DNA from: Bog-473 sp963726135
GTDB taxonomy: Bacteria > Actinomycetota > Acidimicrobiia > Acidimicrobiales > RAAP-2
Direction: 5' to 3'
DNA: 64,000 nt
NCBI GenBank assembly: GCA_963726135.1
Contig: CAVSBE010000008.1
Span: 1,054,001 to 1,118,000, forward strand
Numbering within the stretch: the stretch's first letter is position 1; each line of letters starts with the position of its first letter. Below the pieces are notes generated by a model. It was given only the letters and a program-made list of their open reading frames with translations. It searched no databases and was not told the origin of the DNA. Of this stretch, positions 18,624-27,948 are shown in pieces. The translations under genes and the position numbers were made by a program.

Positions 18624-19301
18624 TCAGATGACATAGAACAATACCCAGAAGAAGGTGGCGACGAGGGCGATGAAACCCCAGAAGTACGTGCAGCCGTTGA
18701 GATTGGCACGGAACAGACGCGCCACGGGCAGGGTCGAGCTCGGTGCGCCTCCGTCCTGGGCCATCGCACGACGCAGCCGTATCTCCCTCGCCAGGATGGT
18801 CTCGAGCCAGTAGGTGCCTCCCAGTACCAGGGCGATGTTCATGGCGCCCCAGGCGATGAAGCAGGAGGCGTAGCCGCTCGATCCGGGGAAGAACGGGAGG
18901 ACCGTCATCTGCCAGATCTGGAGTCCGATGACGAGCAACCCCCCGAGGACGGCGGTCCAGCCGGCCACCTGCCAGTCGAGGGTCTCGTCCTCCCGGAAGC
19001 GTCGTTCGCCGAATTGGACCAACAGGGCGCTGGCCACGGTGATGGCGAAGATGGCTGCGCCGGCGGCCGTGGGCGCGGTGATCCCCTTCGGCCGCCAGAG
19101 GTCTTGGTTGTTGGCCGAGCGCAGGTAGAAGTACGCGAACGCCAGGGCGGCAAACGCGAAGGCCCAGATGCCGATCAGGAGCCGGCCGCCGGTCCAGAGG
19201 GCTCCCTCCTGGGCCCGGAGCTCGAACGCAATCTCTTCGGGCGTCTCCTGCAGTTGTACGAGGCTCTCGAACTGCTGGTTGTCGACCGGGTTCTGTGCCA
19301 T
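18624..19301 (-). CDS. ctaE: Cytochrome c oxidase subunit III
   Basis: A 225-residue membrane protein with five hydrophobic segments, including WTGGRLLIGIWAFAFAALAF, then YFYLRS and a final helix GFIALVATFFWVLFYVI. The arrangement and place directly after subunit I fit subunit III of haem-copper oxidases, which stabilises the complex and proton entry. The last helix motif FWGFIALVATFFWV corresponds to the WHFVDxVWxxLF end of classic members, with the usual His replaced. It starts 11 bases after the subunit I stop. Confidence 0.88.
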   Translation of the reverse strand: MAQNPVDNQQFESLVQLQETPEEIAFELRAQEGALWTGGRLLIGIWAFAFAALAFAYFYLRSANNQDLWRPKGITAPTAAGAAIFAITVASALLVQFGERRFREDETLDWQVAGWTAVLGGLLVIGLQIWQMTVLPFFPGSSGYASCFIAWGAMNIALVLGGTYWLETILAREIRLRRAMAQDGGAPSSTLPVARLFRANLNGCTYFWGFIALVATFFWVLFYVI

Positions 19302-19312
19302 CAGTTATTCCC

Positions 19313-21328
19313 TCACGCTATTGGCGGTCGTGGATCGCCGTCGCCATCAGCGCCGGTCGCGAGATCCTGGGGATCGACCGCCCCCGCAGGGGCGACCGCG
19401 GACATCGCCATCCCCAGATCGGCGACCGGTGCGGCGTCCGCCTCGCCGTAGTGGTACGGGTCGTTGAGCACGACCGGAATGTGCTCGAAGTTGAACCAGG
19501 GCACCGGTGTGGGTGTCTGCCACTCCAGGCCGAGCGAATCCCACGGGTTCGGCGGGGCCTCGTGCGGTGTCAGGTAGAACGACCAGACGAAATTGATGAT
19601 GAAGAAGAAGAACGACGCCCCGAGGCAGTATGCGCTGATGCTCGAGATGTCGTTCAACGTCTGCAGGTTCGAGGCGTACTCGAACACCCGCCGCGGCTGG
19701 CCGAGAAGCCCGACCAGGAAGAGCGGGAAGAAGGTGCAGTTGAAGAAGATGAAGAACGTCCAGAAGTGCCACTTGCTGAGCTTGCGGTTCATGGTCTTGC
19801 CGGTGATCTTCGGGAACCAGTAGTAGAACCCCGCGAACATGGCGAAGATCAGCCCACCCATGATCGTGTAGTGGAAGTGCGCGAGCACGAAGAAGCTGCC
19901 GTGGACGGTGACGTTTACCGGAACGTCGGAGAGGAACACGCCGGTCACCCCGCCGATCAGGAAGTTGAACAGCATCCCGAGACAGAAGAGCATCGGGGTG
20001 TCGAACCGTATCTTCGCTTTCCAGAGTGTGCCCAGGGTGACGAGGAAGAGGAATCCGGTCGGGATGGAGATGAGCTCGGTCGTGAGCATGAACAGCGGCC
20101 GCATGTCCGGGTTGATGCCGCTTTGGAAGAGGTGGTGCTGCCACACGAAGAAGGACAAGAGCGCCACCCCGAGCATGCCCGCCGCGGCCACCTTGTACGC
20201 GAAGAGCGGTTTCCGGGTGAAGACCGGCATGATCTCCATCACGATCCCGAAGCCCGGGAGCGCCATGATGTACACCTCGGGGTGACCGAAGAACCAGAAC
20301 AGGTTCTGCCACAGGAAGTTGCTTCCGCCGTGCTCGTTGACGAAGAAGGCGGTCTGGGCGGTCCGGTCGAGGATCCCGAAGAGGCCGGCCACGACGAGCG
20401 TCGGCGTTGCCAGCGTGAGGAGAGCGGTGGTCGCCAGGATGGCCCAGGCGAAGATCGGCAGCCGACCCCAGGTCATGCCGGGCGCGCGGTAGTTGATGAT
20501 GGTGCAGGCAAGGTTGAAGCCAGCCATGATCATGCCGATCCCGATCACCGCGAAGCCGACTAGATAGGCGTCCATGCCACCCGCCGCCTGTGTCTGCAGA
20601 GGGGCGTAACCGGTCCACCCGGTCGGGAACCCGCCGAAGAAGAGGGCGCTCAAAATGACCAGGTAGCCGGCCAAGAAGATCCAGAACGAGAAGGCCTCGA
20701 CGCGCGGGTAGGCCATGCGCCGTGACCCGATCATCAGGGGGATCAGCCAATTCCCGAGGGGCCCGACGACTGCCGAGGAGGCCATCATCATCATGATCGT
20801 GCCGTGCTCACCGACGATCGCAATGTAGGTCCCGGGGCCGAAGACGTGGTTCGTCGGGTTGAGCAGCTCTGTCCTGATCAGCATGGCCAGCAGGCCACCG
20901 GTGAACAGGAACAGGAGGACCCCGATCGTGTACTGCAGTCCGACGACCTTGTGGTCGTCGGTCATGCGGAAGTAGCGCACCCAGCTCTTCTCGGGAGGAT
21001 GGGGTGCGAGCTCGAAGCCCAGGATCTTCGCCAACGGGTAATTGAATCCGCCGATGCCGGCCATCCATCCCGCCACCCCCAAGGACAGCCCCAGGACGAT
21101 GGCGACGTCGTTCTGGCCGCTTGCTCCCGCAGTCTGCTGATAGCCGCTGGCGATGACGTTGCCCAACCAATGGCCGATCAGATATCCACCGACGGCTCCG
21201 GCGAAGGCCCATAGGATGTTCGGGCGCAGCCACTCGGAACGGCGCGTCGGCGGCACCAACCGCGGGGTACCGAGGTCCTCTTCCCCGGGGTACTGGAACT
21301 CGCCGGCCTGCGTCGTGTCAATGGCCAT
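19313..21328 (-). CDS. ctaD: Cytochrome c oxidase subunit I
   Basis: The catalytic subunit, 671 residues, reduces oxygen and pumps protons. Haem and copper ligands are all present: EHGTIM (His175, haem a), GHPEVY (His349 on CuB with its cross-linked Tyr353), WQHHL (His398 and His399 on CuB) and HFHYT (His484 and His486, haem a3 and haem a). The GHPEVY Tyr marks an A-type oxidase. About 110 residues with two extra helices (around 37-60 and 75-95) precede the usual first helix, making it longer than the 530-560 residues of simple subunit I. Subunit II lies 62 bases upstream. Confidence 0.96.
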   Translation of the reverse strand: MAIDTTQAGEFQYPGEEDLGTPRLVPPTRRSEWLRPNILWAFAGAVGGYLIGHWLGNVIASGYQQTAGASGQNDVAIVLGLSLGVAGWMAGIGGFNYPLAKILGFELAPHPPEKSWVRYFRMTDDHKVVGLQYTIGVLLFLFTGGLLAMLIRTELLNPTNHVFGPGTYIAIVGEHGTIMMMMASSAVVGPLGNWLIPLMIGSRRMAYPRVEAFSFWIFLAGYLVILSALFFGGFPTGWTGYAPLQTQAAGGMDAYLVGFAVIGIGMIMAGFNLACTIINYRAPGMTWGRLPIFAWAILATTALLTLATPTLVVAGLFGILDRTAQTAFFVNEHGGSNFLWQNLFWFFGHPEVYIMALPGFGIVMEIMPVFTRKPLFAYKVAAAGMLGVALLSFFVWQHHLFQSGINPDMRPLFMLTTELISIPTGFLFLVTLGTLWKAKIRFDTPMLFCLGMLFNFLIGGVTGVFLSDVPVNVTVHGSFFVLAHFHYTIMGGLIFAMFAGFYYWFPKITGKTMNRKLSKWHFWTFFIFFNCTFFPLFLVGLLGQPRRVFEYASNLQTLNDISSISAYCLGASFFFFIINFVWSFYLTPHEAPPNPWDSLGLEWQTPTPVPWFNFEHIPVVLNDPYHYGEADAAPVADLGMAMSAVAPAGAVDPQDLATGADGDGDPRPPIA

Positions 21329-21390
21329 GGCTGGTTGCTCCCGTCATGGGAAGTGCGTGTGTCATCTGGAGCGACGAACGATGCAGCAAC

Positions 21391-22365
21391 TCACCCACCG
21401 CCCTTCGGTTGGGTGGCGCCGTACTGCTCAACGTGGGAGTACGGGTCGACGTTGTCGGGGTAGTAGCCCCCGTCGGCATTGTTGGCATCGGGCGTGTAGG
21501 TGAGGGCGTAGGGCGGAAGCAGCTTGGTGTTCTTGCGCAACCGGAAAGCCGTGGCGTTCGCCCAGTTCTCGAACTGACCCGGGGTCACGACCACGCCGTT
21601 GTTGAACATGGCACCGTGCCAGATCCCGCAGAGCTCGGCGCAACGGACGACGAAGGAGCCCAGCTGTTGTGTGGTGGTGTAGGCCACGTTGTTGTAGTCG
21701 GGGTTGGCGTCGGCCTTGACCCCCAGCTGGTAGGCCCAGAAGCTGTGGATCACGTCGAGCGACGTGACATTGAACTGGATCGTGGTGTTTTCCGGGATGA
21801 CCAGCTCGTTGGTTTCGAACCCGCCGAAGGTCGGGTAGCGATAGGTGAACTTCCACTGCTGGCCGATGACCTGAATGGGCAGGATCGTCTTGGACGTGGG
21901 GGTCCAGATCGGGCTCGAGCCTTGCCCGCCGCCCGCACCACCGGGCTGGACGAGCTCGTATGTGCCGAAGCCGGCCAGGAAAAGCACGATGACGGTCGTG
22001 GTGAGGATCCAGCCCACTTGGATGCCGAGGTGGCCCCTCGCCGCCTCGCCCCCGACGGGCTCGGGCCCGCCTCGCGACGCCCGCCACATCACGAAGGCGT
22101 AGATCAGGTAGATCCAGACGGCGAGGAGGACGGGGAGTGCGATGACGAACAGCACGTTGAAGTCGAACTGGGCGCCCGAAGCCGTGTCCGTCATGGTCCC
22201 GGGCGGGACGTGCGGGCCGGCGAGGAAATAGAAGAGCGGGTCCAAGATTGCCGAGAGGACTACCCAGATCGCGATCAAGCGCCACCAGTGGCGGGTCTCG
22301 TCGGGAGGGCCGGTGGGATCGGCCTCGGCGGCGGCTGCGGGCCCCGCCGCTTGCGTGTCGCTCAC
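21391..22365 (-). CDS. ctaC: Cytochrome c oxidase subunit II (CuA protein)
   Basis: About 324 residues from a GTG that overlaps the stop of the cupredoxin gene. Three helices (around 28-50, 70-93 and 113-133) precede an outer cupredoxin domain. GQQWKFTYRYP, VIHSFWAYQLG (His ligand) and CAELCGIWHGAM (two Cys, His and Met) give the complete CuA site, so it accepts electrons from cytochrome c or another donor. No haem c motif (CxxCH) is present, so it is not a caa3 fusion. The third helix is one more than the usual two. Confidence 0.95.
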   Translation of the reverse strand: MSDTQAAGPAAAAEADPTGPPDETRHWWRLIAIWVVLSAILDPLFYFLAGPHVPPGTMTDTASGAQFDFNVLFVIALPVLLAVWIYLIYAFVMWRASRGGPEPVGGEAARGHLGIQVGWILTTTVIVLFLAGFGTYELVQPGGAGGGQGSSPIWTPTSKTILPIQVIGQQWKFTYRYPTFGGFETNELVIPENTTIQFNVTSLDVIHSFWAYQLGVKADANPDYNNVAYTTTQQLGSFVVRCAELCGIWHGAMFNNGVVVTPGQFENWANATAFRLRKNTKLLPPYALTYTPDANNADGGYYPDNVDPYSHVEQYGATQPKGGG

Positions 22366-23031
22366 GAGGCAACCTGCACGAAGCCGCCCATGTACCCGAG
22401 GGTCGACATGGGGCCACCGTTCCCGAAGAGGAATCCCAGCCCACAGGGTACGAAGCACTGCCAGCGGTAGTTGCCCGGCCCCGGGCTGGTGAAGGAGAAC
22501 CTGATCACCTGGTGCGGCGAGCTCGTGGTGCACGGCGCCGCCCCGCACAGGTTGGCGTTGCCGTTGTTGCCGTAGAGCGGGACGTTGAGGCCGAGCGAGG
22601 GTATCGAGAAGGTGTGGCCGACGCCGTTGCCGGAATTGGAGTCGATCACCCGGAACAGCTTGTGGTTCAGGGTCGCAACGTTGCCGTACGTCCCGGTGAC
22701 TTGGCCGAGCTGCTGGTTGCGCAGTGCGCTGCCCGAGTCGTAGTTGTAGATCGTCACATTCACCCGCACGTGCTGGGGCACCTGGAAGCTCGTGGTGTGC
22801 ACCCACTGGCCTCCGGGCGACTCGACGAGATACGAGACCCAGGAGGGGTGGCTGCCGGACCCGTAGGTCCCCACCGCCTGCAGGGTGACGTTGACGGGCT
22901 TGTCCCGGCGAGCCGGACGCGAAGTCCACGGTGGGCGGCACGCCGAGAAGGTTCACGATGAGGACGACGGCTGCGACCGCCGCCACGGCGAACAGAATGA
23001 CCGTCACGGTCACCTTCCACGCCAAGCTCAT
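22362..23031 (-). pseudogene. Membrane-anchored cupredoxin-like protein, frameshifted
   Basis: Starts at the ATG at 23031 with a signal anchor (VTVTVILFAVAAVAAVVLIV). The frame breaks after VDFASGSP; one extra G in the run at 22904-22906 must be dropped to reach DKPVNVTLQAVGTYGSG, and the new frame then runs to 22362. The repaired product is about 222 residues. It has VGHTFSIPSLGLNVPLYG with a His and a late CFVPCGLGFLFGNGGPM, laid out like the CuA loop of subunit II, but the loop His is missing. It could be a second copper protein, perhaps an electron donor. The frameshift may be an assembly error given the healthy operon around it. Confidence 0.68.
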
Positions 23032-23197
23032 GATGAACCCCCGGTTGGGTCCGGACAACCTGTGGACCATATCGCTGCATGTCGAGGGCCGAAGGCCCTG
23101 ATCAAGCGCAGACTAGGTTTCGGGTGCCTGGTCGTCAACCATTTCCATATGTGTCGCCGATCACGGGCAGATTGCCGGGCCGCGCGTGGTTACAGCC

Positions 23198-24118
23198 TCA
23201 GTTTCGAGGTGCCTGTTTGGCCGCCGGGGTCCGCAAGGCCTCGAGGGACGGTCCAGGGTCACGGTGGAACAGCCGGTCGACGCCGAGGGAGAAGCCCCCC
23301 TCGCTGTCGATCGCCCGCCGGATCGTGACGGCCAGGGCCGGGATGGCCCAGAAGTCCCCGCAGATCCACAGGATGGCAGCTCCGATCTGCTGGTCCGCAT
23401 AGGGCGAGAGGCCGACTCCGGGCACATGGGCGTAGACGGAGTACCAACTGGTGGCAGAGAACAGCGAGAGCGTCATGGCCATGACGAACATGACCACGTT
23501 GGTCGAGATGATCGCCCCCACCTGCCAGAGCGGGCTTGCCTTCATCCGGAAGGGGTACGAGGGGATGATCTGAAGCCAGAACAGGACTCCGGTCACGAAG
23601 AAGCTGGCGTGCATCAGCCAGATGTGCACCAGCTGGTTCTCCTCCGCCGTGTCGAAGGGCCCGGGAAGGTGCCAGATGACCATCACCGCGTTGAAGGAGA
23701 TCAGCGCGGTCCAGGGGTTGACGACGACGCGCCCCACGGCCCGGAAGCCGTGGGAGAAGCGTCCGAGGAGCACGGCCCGCACGAGGCGTCTCCGCGGCCC
23801 TACCGGCAGCCCGTGGAGGAGGGGCAGCCAGGGTGCGCCCGCCACGATGAGGATAGGGGCGAAGAAGGCGATGAGGATGTGCTCGACCATGTGGACGAAG
23901 AAGTAGTCGCCGGCCCAGTAGTCGATCGGTGACATCACGGCGATCAGGAGCAGCGCCAGCCCCGCATAGAAGAAGAGTGAGCGCAGGCGGCGTGTCCGGG
24001 TTCGTTCCGCGAGTGACCGGCGGCGCAGGTTGGCGAGGCCGAGTTCGTGGAGCACCACCACGGCGGCCACGACGACCACGAAGGGGTCGAAGCTCCAGTT
24101 GTCCACCAGGTAGCTCAC
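23198..24118 (-). CDS. ctaG: Cytochrome c oxidase assembly factor CtaG (caa3 type)
   Basis: A 306-residue membrane protein with about seven helices. The motifs MVEHILIAFFAPILIVAGAP, HLPGPFDTA, WLMHASFFVTGVLFW and PYADQQIGAAILWICGDFWAIPAL are typical of the caa3_CtaG family, which is required for copper-centre formation in oxidase subunit I. Transcribed with the oxidase genes downstream; a gap of about 165 bases separates it from the cupredoxin gene. A second, weaker relative sits at the other end of the operon. Confidence 0.93.
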   Translation of the reverse strand: MSYLVDNWSFDPFVVVVAAVVVLHELGLANLRRRSLAERTRTRRLRSLFFYAGLALLLIAVMSPIDYWAGDYFFVHMVEHILIAFFAPILIVAGAPWLPLLHGLPVGPRRRLVRAVLLGRFSHGFRAVGRVVVNPWTALISFNAVMVIWHLPGPFDTAEENQLVHIWLMHASFFVTGVLFWLQIIPSYPFRMKASPLWQVGAIISTNVVMFVMAMTLSLFSATSWYSVYAHVPGVGLSPYADQQIGAAILWICGDFWAIPALAVTIRRAIDSEGGFSLGVDRLFHRDPGPSLEALRTPAAKQAPRN

Positions 24119-24172
24119 TGGGGCAGTCCGTCCGTCTCGGGAATGAGCGTCACGCTACCCCCGGAGGAACGG

Positions 24173-25363
24173 CTAACCGGAGGAGCCGTAGGCCAGGGGG
24201 ACTTGGCTCGACTGCACACGAACCCACCTCGTTCCCGACGGGGACAACGCGAAGACGCCGAGCGACCCACCGTCGACAGTGAACGCGTCGACGGGAACGC
24301 TGTCGACCGTTTCGGGGCCGGCCGGCAGGGCAACGGCGGTCGTCCGTGCGGGGGGCGTGGGCAGCGGGGTCCACGAACCTGGGGCGGCGATCTCGACGGC
24401 GGCCCGCCGCCCCCTCGCCCCGGTGAGCACAGCGAAGGCACTGCTGGAGCTCACCGCAGTCGAGAGGACCGACGTCCCAGAGGTCAAGGCGAATGGTGGC
24501 GATGCCGACCATGGCGCTCCGCCGGTCCGCCAGATCGCCACCAGCGCCCGGTGCCCCTCCAGGCCCGTCGAGACGAGGGCCGCCGTGGTCGACCCGTTCA
24601 CGGCGAGGCGGAGCACGTCGGTGGCCGAACCGCGCAGCGACCCGCCGAGCGCGAACCCGCTCGGTTTCCACGATCCGGCCGTCCGTGTGAAGAGGCCGAC
24701 CCGGTCGCCGCGGCAATCCGTGGCGACGAGGGGCGCCCCGGCGGGCAGGATCGCCACGGCGTCGAGCGTGGTGACGCCGCAGTCGGGCGACACCCGACTG
24801 AGGCGGGCGACCGAGACCAGCGGCGACCAGGACGCGAGGCTCACGGGCGCAGCGAGCGCCTCGGTACGGGCGCCGCTCACGGCAATCGCTCCGCCGGGTG
24901 GGGTGCCCTGATAGGCGAGGGCGTCCGGGAGCAGCGCCAAACCCGACGGGAGGAAGAACGGGCCCCAGGAGGTGCCTCCATCGCTGCTCTGCGAGAGCGG
25001 CGAGAAGCGGAGCAGCCGGCTCGGAAGCACTCCCGCCAGGATCGAGCCGCCGGAGGCGCCCGCGGCGAGGCCCCCGTTGTCCGCCACTCCCGGTGGTGTG
25101 ACCAGCGACCAGTGGGAGGATCCGGGCGCCGCATGGAGCAGTTGCCAGAAGGTGTTGTCCGGGTCGGACAGGACGCCCATCGGGAGGATCACCCACGAAC
25201 CGCTCGGCGTCGAGACGGCGCTCTCCAAGGGAGGCCGCACCCCCGCGCCCGCCGAGGCCGGCAATCCCGCCGTGAGCAACCCGCCCAGCAGGACGCACGC
25301 GGCCGTCGGCCATGCGAGCCCCAGCGGGTGGGGACGCCACCTTCCGGGAGTCCGGAACCTCAC
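24173..25363 (-). CDS. Secreted protein with BNR/Asp-box-like repeats, function unknown
   Basis: A 396-residue exported protein with a signal peptide (AACVLLGGLLTAGLPASAGAG). The SSDGGTSWGPF segment near residue 125 is an Asp-box (SxDxGxxW) of the kind found in beta-propeller proteins, and Ser/Gly/Ala-rich strands continue through the protein. No catalytic motif is visible. Its start overlaps the stop of the Sco fusion gene (ATGA), so it belongs to the oxidase operon. Confidence 0.65.
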   Translation of the reverse strand: MRFRTPGRWRPHPLGLAWPTAACVLLGGLLTAGLPASAGAGVRPPLESAVSTPSGSWVILPMGVLSDPDNTFWQLLHAAPGSSHWSLVTPPGVADNGGLAAGASGGSILAGVLPSRLLRFSPLSQSSDGGTSWGPFFLPSGLALLPDALAYQGTPPGGAIAVSGARTEALAAPVSLASWSPLVSVARLSRVSPDCGVTTLDAVAILPAGAPLVATDCRGDRVGLFTRTAGSWKPSGFALGGSLRGSATDVLRLAVNGSTTAALVSTGLEGHRALVAIWRTGGAPWSASPPFALTSGTSVLSTAVSSSSAFAVLTGARGRRAAVEIAAPGSWTPLPTPPARTTAVALPAGPETVDSVPVDAFTVDGGSLGVFALSPSGTRWVRVQSSQVPLAYGSSG

Positions 25364-27174
25364 GAATTCAGGACTTGATCGATTCGGCTCAGGAGGAGAG
25401 AGGAGAACGACGACGCGTATGGCTGCGACGGCCCGGGGTCGTCGACGAGCACGTCGCGCTCATGGCCCCGGGAGTCGATCACGAAGGCCAGGTCGCTGTG
25501 GGCGACCATCGCTCCGGCGCCGACTGTGTTCACGAGAATCCCGTACGAATTCCACACGCGTTGGAGCGCCGGCAGAGATCCCGTCAGGTAGTACCAATTG
25601 GGGAGCCCGTCGAGGGACTCCTGGCGGTCGAAGGCATTGGTGAACGAGGGCGACCGGTAGATCGGATTGGCCACGATCGCCACGAAGACGACGTGCTGGC
25701 CCTGAACGCCCAGTTGCTCGTCGGTCTGCCGGAATTCCTGGGCGATCAGTGGACAGTCCGACGTGCAGACGGGGTCGAGGAATGTGAGCGCGACCGTGTG
25801 TCCCCGGAGGTTTTCCAGGCTCACCGGCTCGCCGCGCTGATCGGTCAGGGAGAAGTGCGGAGCCGGGAGGTCAAGGGCGTTCGGGCTGCCGTCGAGGGCC
25901 TCGGTCAGGATGGGGTCGGCGTTCTGGTTGACGGCCGCCATTGCCATCGGACCGGTCCCGACGATGACGATGGCCAAGGCCGCGACGGCGGCAACGGTGC
26001 GCGTGACGTACGACAAGGAGGCGTGCTCCCACCAATTGGTGCCGGCGGGAGCGGCGTCGGGTGGGGCCACGGCCTCCGTTTCGGCGGGGACCCGGACCAT
26101 GGCGACGTAGCCGGCGGTCAACAACAGGCACGTCGGCAGCATGGAATTGGGGTCCGTGCCGACCCCGCCGAGGAAGCCCAGGTCCTCGATCAGCACCCAG
26201 TCGGCGAGGCTCAACACCACCAGCGCGATGAGGCCGGTGAGGACGATTCGACGCCCGCCGCTCACCAGCAGCGCACCAATCACAGCCAGGGCCACGACGA
26301 CGAAGAAGTTGACGGCCCATCCGTGCCCGGCATCGAAGGAACCGAAAGACGTCAGCCACGAGGAGAGGAAGCCGGGCTGGGGTGTCTTGGCCATCGCCTG
26401 CACCATGCCGGCGAGCGTCCCACCGCGCCCCTGCCAGTACCCCCGGCCGGGCCACGCCTGCAGCAGGGCCATGCCGATCAGGAAGAACCCACCGGCAGCC
26501 AGGATGATGCGGCCGAGCCGCGGCGTGGCAAAGGCGCGCTCGGGCAGCGCGATCAGGAGGCCCGCGACACAGTAGAAGAGCACCGCGCCCGGGGCGCCGA
26601 ACAGCCAGGTCGTACCCGGAGCGAAGATGCCGCCGAACGCCTCGCCGAAGACCCACACGACGAGTCCCCAGCCTGCGCTGGCCATTCCGCCCAGCCTCAA
26701 CCACCGGCCGCGCGGCGCGACGAGCAACCAGAGGCCGAGTCCCAACTGGATCCACACCGTCGCCGCCGCCGCCTGAATCGGATGGTCGGACCATATGCTC
26801 ACGCCGCTGTTGACCACGTGCTGCACCCACCCGGGTGAAGTACTGGACACCGGCTGGATCACACTGGACGGAAGGCCCAGGGGCATCGCCGACTGGAGCT
26901 GGAGCAGCCCGTCGAGGATCCAGAGGCCGCCAAATCCGATGCGGAGGATCCGCCGCGCTGCCGGTTCGGGCATCTGGAATCGTTGTGCGGAGGGGAACGA
27001 GTCCTGGCCGTGTTGCTTCAGCCTGCGGTACTGGACCGTCCGCACGACGTTGAAGCCGATGGCGCAGAAGGCACCCACCAGGAGGACGATGAGGAACTGG
27101 TGGAACAGGGCCGAGTGAAACGTCGAAACGACGAGGGAGTTGCCGGTCTGAAGCGAGCGACCCATGCCGGGCAT
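25360..27174 (-). CDS. Fusion of a multi-helix membrane domain with a C-terminal Sco1/SenC copper chaperone
   Basis: A 604-residue protein, first gene of the minus-strand oxidase operon. Residues 1-430 hold about nine or ten membrane helices with His-containing loops and no family I can name with certainty. Residues from about 455 onward are a Sco domain: HFSLTDQRGEPVSLENLRG, then FLDPVCTSDCPL with the CxxxCP copper motif, and AHSDLAFVID with the third ligand His. Normal Sco proteins have one anchor helix. A fused polytopic domain could combine copper uptake with delivery to subunit II. This is one of two Sco-type proteins in the locus. Confidence 0.85.
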   Translation of the reverse strand: MPGMGRSLQTGNSLVVSTFHSALFHQFLIVLLVGAFCAIGFNVVRTVQYRRLKQHGQDSFPSAQRFQMPEPAARRILRIGFGGLWILDGLLQLQSAMPLGLPSSVIQPVSSTSPGWVQHVVNSGVSIWSDHPIQAAAATVWIQLGLGLWLLVAPRGRWLRLGGMASAGWGLVVWVFGEAFGGIFAPGTTWLFGAPGAVLFYCVAGLLIALPERAFATPRLGRIILAAGGFFLIGMALLQAWPGRGYWQGRGGTLAGMVQAMAKTPQPGFLSSWLTSFGSFDAGHGWAVNFFVVVALAVIGALLVSGGRRIVLTGLIALVVLSLADWVLIEDLGFLGGVGTDPNSMLPTCLLLTAGYVAMVRVPAETEAVAPPDAAPAGTNWWEHASLSYVTRTVAAVAALAIVIVGTGPMAMAAVNQNADPILTEALDGSPNALDLPAPHFSLTDQRGEPVSLENLRGHTVALTFLDPVCTSDCPLIAQEFRQTDEQLGVQGQHVVFVAIVANPIYRSPSFTNAFDRQESLDGLPNWYYLTGSLPALQRVWNSYGILVNTVGAGAMVAHSDLAFVIDSRGHERDVLVDDPGPSQPYASSFSSLLLSRIDQVLNS

Positions 27175-27406
27175 CGGCTAGTTCTCTCCCCCGGACGGCC
27201 TGGCGGCCCCTACGTCGTGCACTTCTCGGGACACTACCGCCGCGGGTCGGCCCGAAGAATTCGCCCGGTTCGTCTTCGGGTCCGATCGGAGGACTGATTC
27301 GGTTCGCCAATGACCCCACTACGTTCTGAGTCGACAGGTCTACTACGGGGCGGGACTCAGCGGATGGGTGGAAATTGGGTGGACGGTCCCGCACGTCAGG
27401 GGTCTG

Positions 27407-27481
27407 GCGGGATTTAGCTGGACTAAATCCATCGCCTTGCCAAGGTGAGGGTCGCGGGTTCGAATCCCGTCTTCTCCCGCT
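27407..27481 (+). tRNA. tRNA-Gly(GCC)-like sequence with an abnormal D-arm
   Basis: The anticodon arm (TCGCC, loop TTGCCAA, GGTGA) and T-arm (GCGGG, TTCGAAT, CCCGT) are well formed and match actinobacterial tRNA-Gly with anticodon GCC. The ends GCGGGA and TCCCGC can pair as a six-pair acceptor, but four unpaired bases separate it from the T stem, and the D-arm is replaced by an eight-pair hairpin (27410-27430) that competes with the acceptor. No CCA is encoded. It may be a damaged tRNA or a tRNA-derived integration scar. Confidence 0.4.
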
Positions 27482-27546
27482 CAACTGGGGATGTCTCCGG
27501 GAGAGAGGAGCCCCGGCAGCGGGGCGGGCCAAAACCGCCACGCAGC

Positions 27547-27588
27547 CCCCGACCGACCGACCCCGACCGACCGACCCCGACCGACCGG
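27547..27588. repeat. Three tandem copies of a 14-base GACC-rich unit
   Basis: The unit CCCCGACCGACCGA occurs three times head to tail, the last copy with one change. It lies in non-coding DNA behind the tRNA-like sequence. No function is apparent. Confidence 0.85.
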
Positions 27589-27948
27589 CGACGACCGGGG
27601 CCACAGAACGACGCCGGCGGGGCGCACGCCAACCCGCACACCGAGGAGCCGGGCCGCACCCCACCCGAGAAGCGGGGCGGAGGGGGCGCACGGAAGCGAG
27701 GGGGGGGCTTTTTTGGGGGCGTGGGAAAACAGAGGGGCTGCTCCTAACGGCCTTTCGGGCTAGGGGTGAACCCGTGACCGAGGGTACCCTCAAGCGACTG
27801 AATGAGCAGCAAGAGAGGAACGTGTTCCAATGTCGAATCTTTACCGCTCTCTTAGGAAGCTGTCCGGCCACTTCACAAAACCTTGACATCCTTTTCGTAG
27901 TGTGGCCGGTGCCGACTTGCCGGCATGTTCGCGAAAGGAAACGTCCCG

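Larger units (their letters stand above)
27175..27948. other. Intergenic region at the boundary of the oxidase locus
   Basis: About 770 bases. Besides the tRNA-like sequence and a tandem repeat it contains a G8 then T6 then G5 string near 27703-27721. No protein-coding frame is convincing. Codon content and order change sharply here: core respiratory genes lie to the left, patchy accessory genes to the right. Confidence 0.4.

Noticed and set aside
14948..27481. Oxidase locus as an integrated element bounded by tRNA-like ends
   Set aside because: The two tRNA-like pieces are inverted, not direct repeats, there is no integrase, and the genes between are core respiratory genes.
27441..27659. 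Minus-strand reading frame containing KTGFEPATLTLAR
   Set aside because: This peptide is the well-known false translation of a tRNA gene read backwards.
27881..27930. TTGACA as a -35 box for the lipoprotein gene
   Set aside because: No -10 sequence lies at 16-18 bases spacing, so the promoter cannot be supported.
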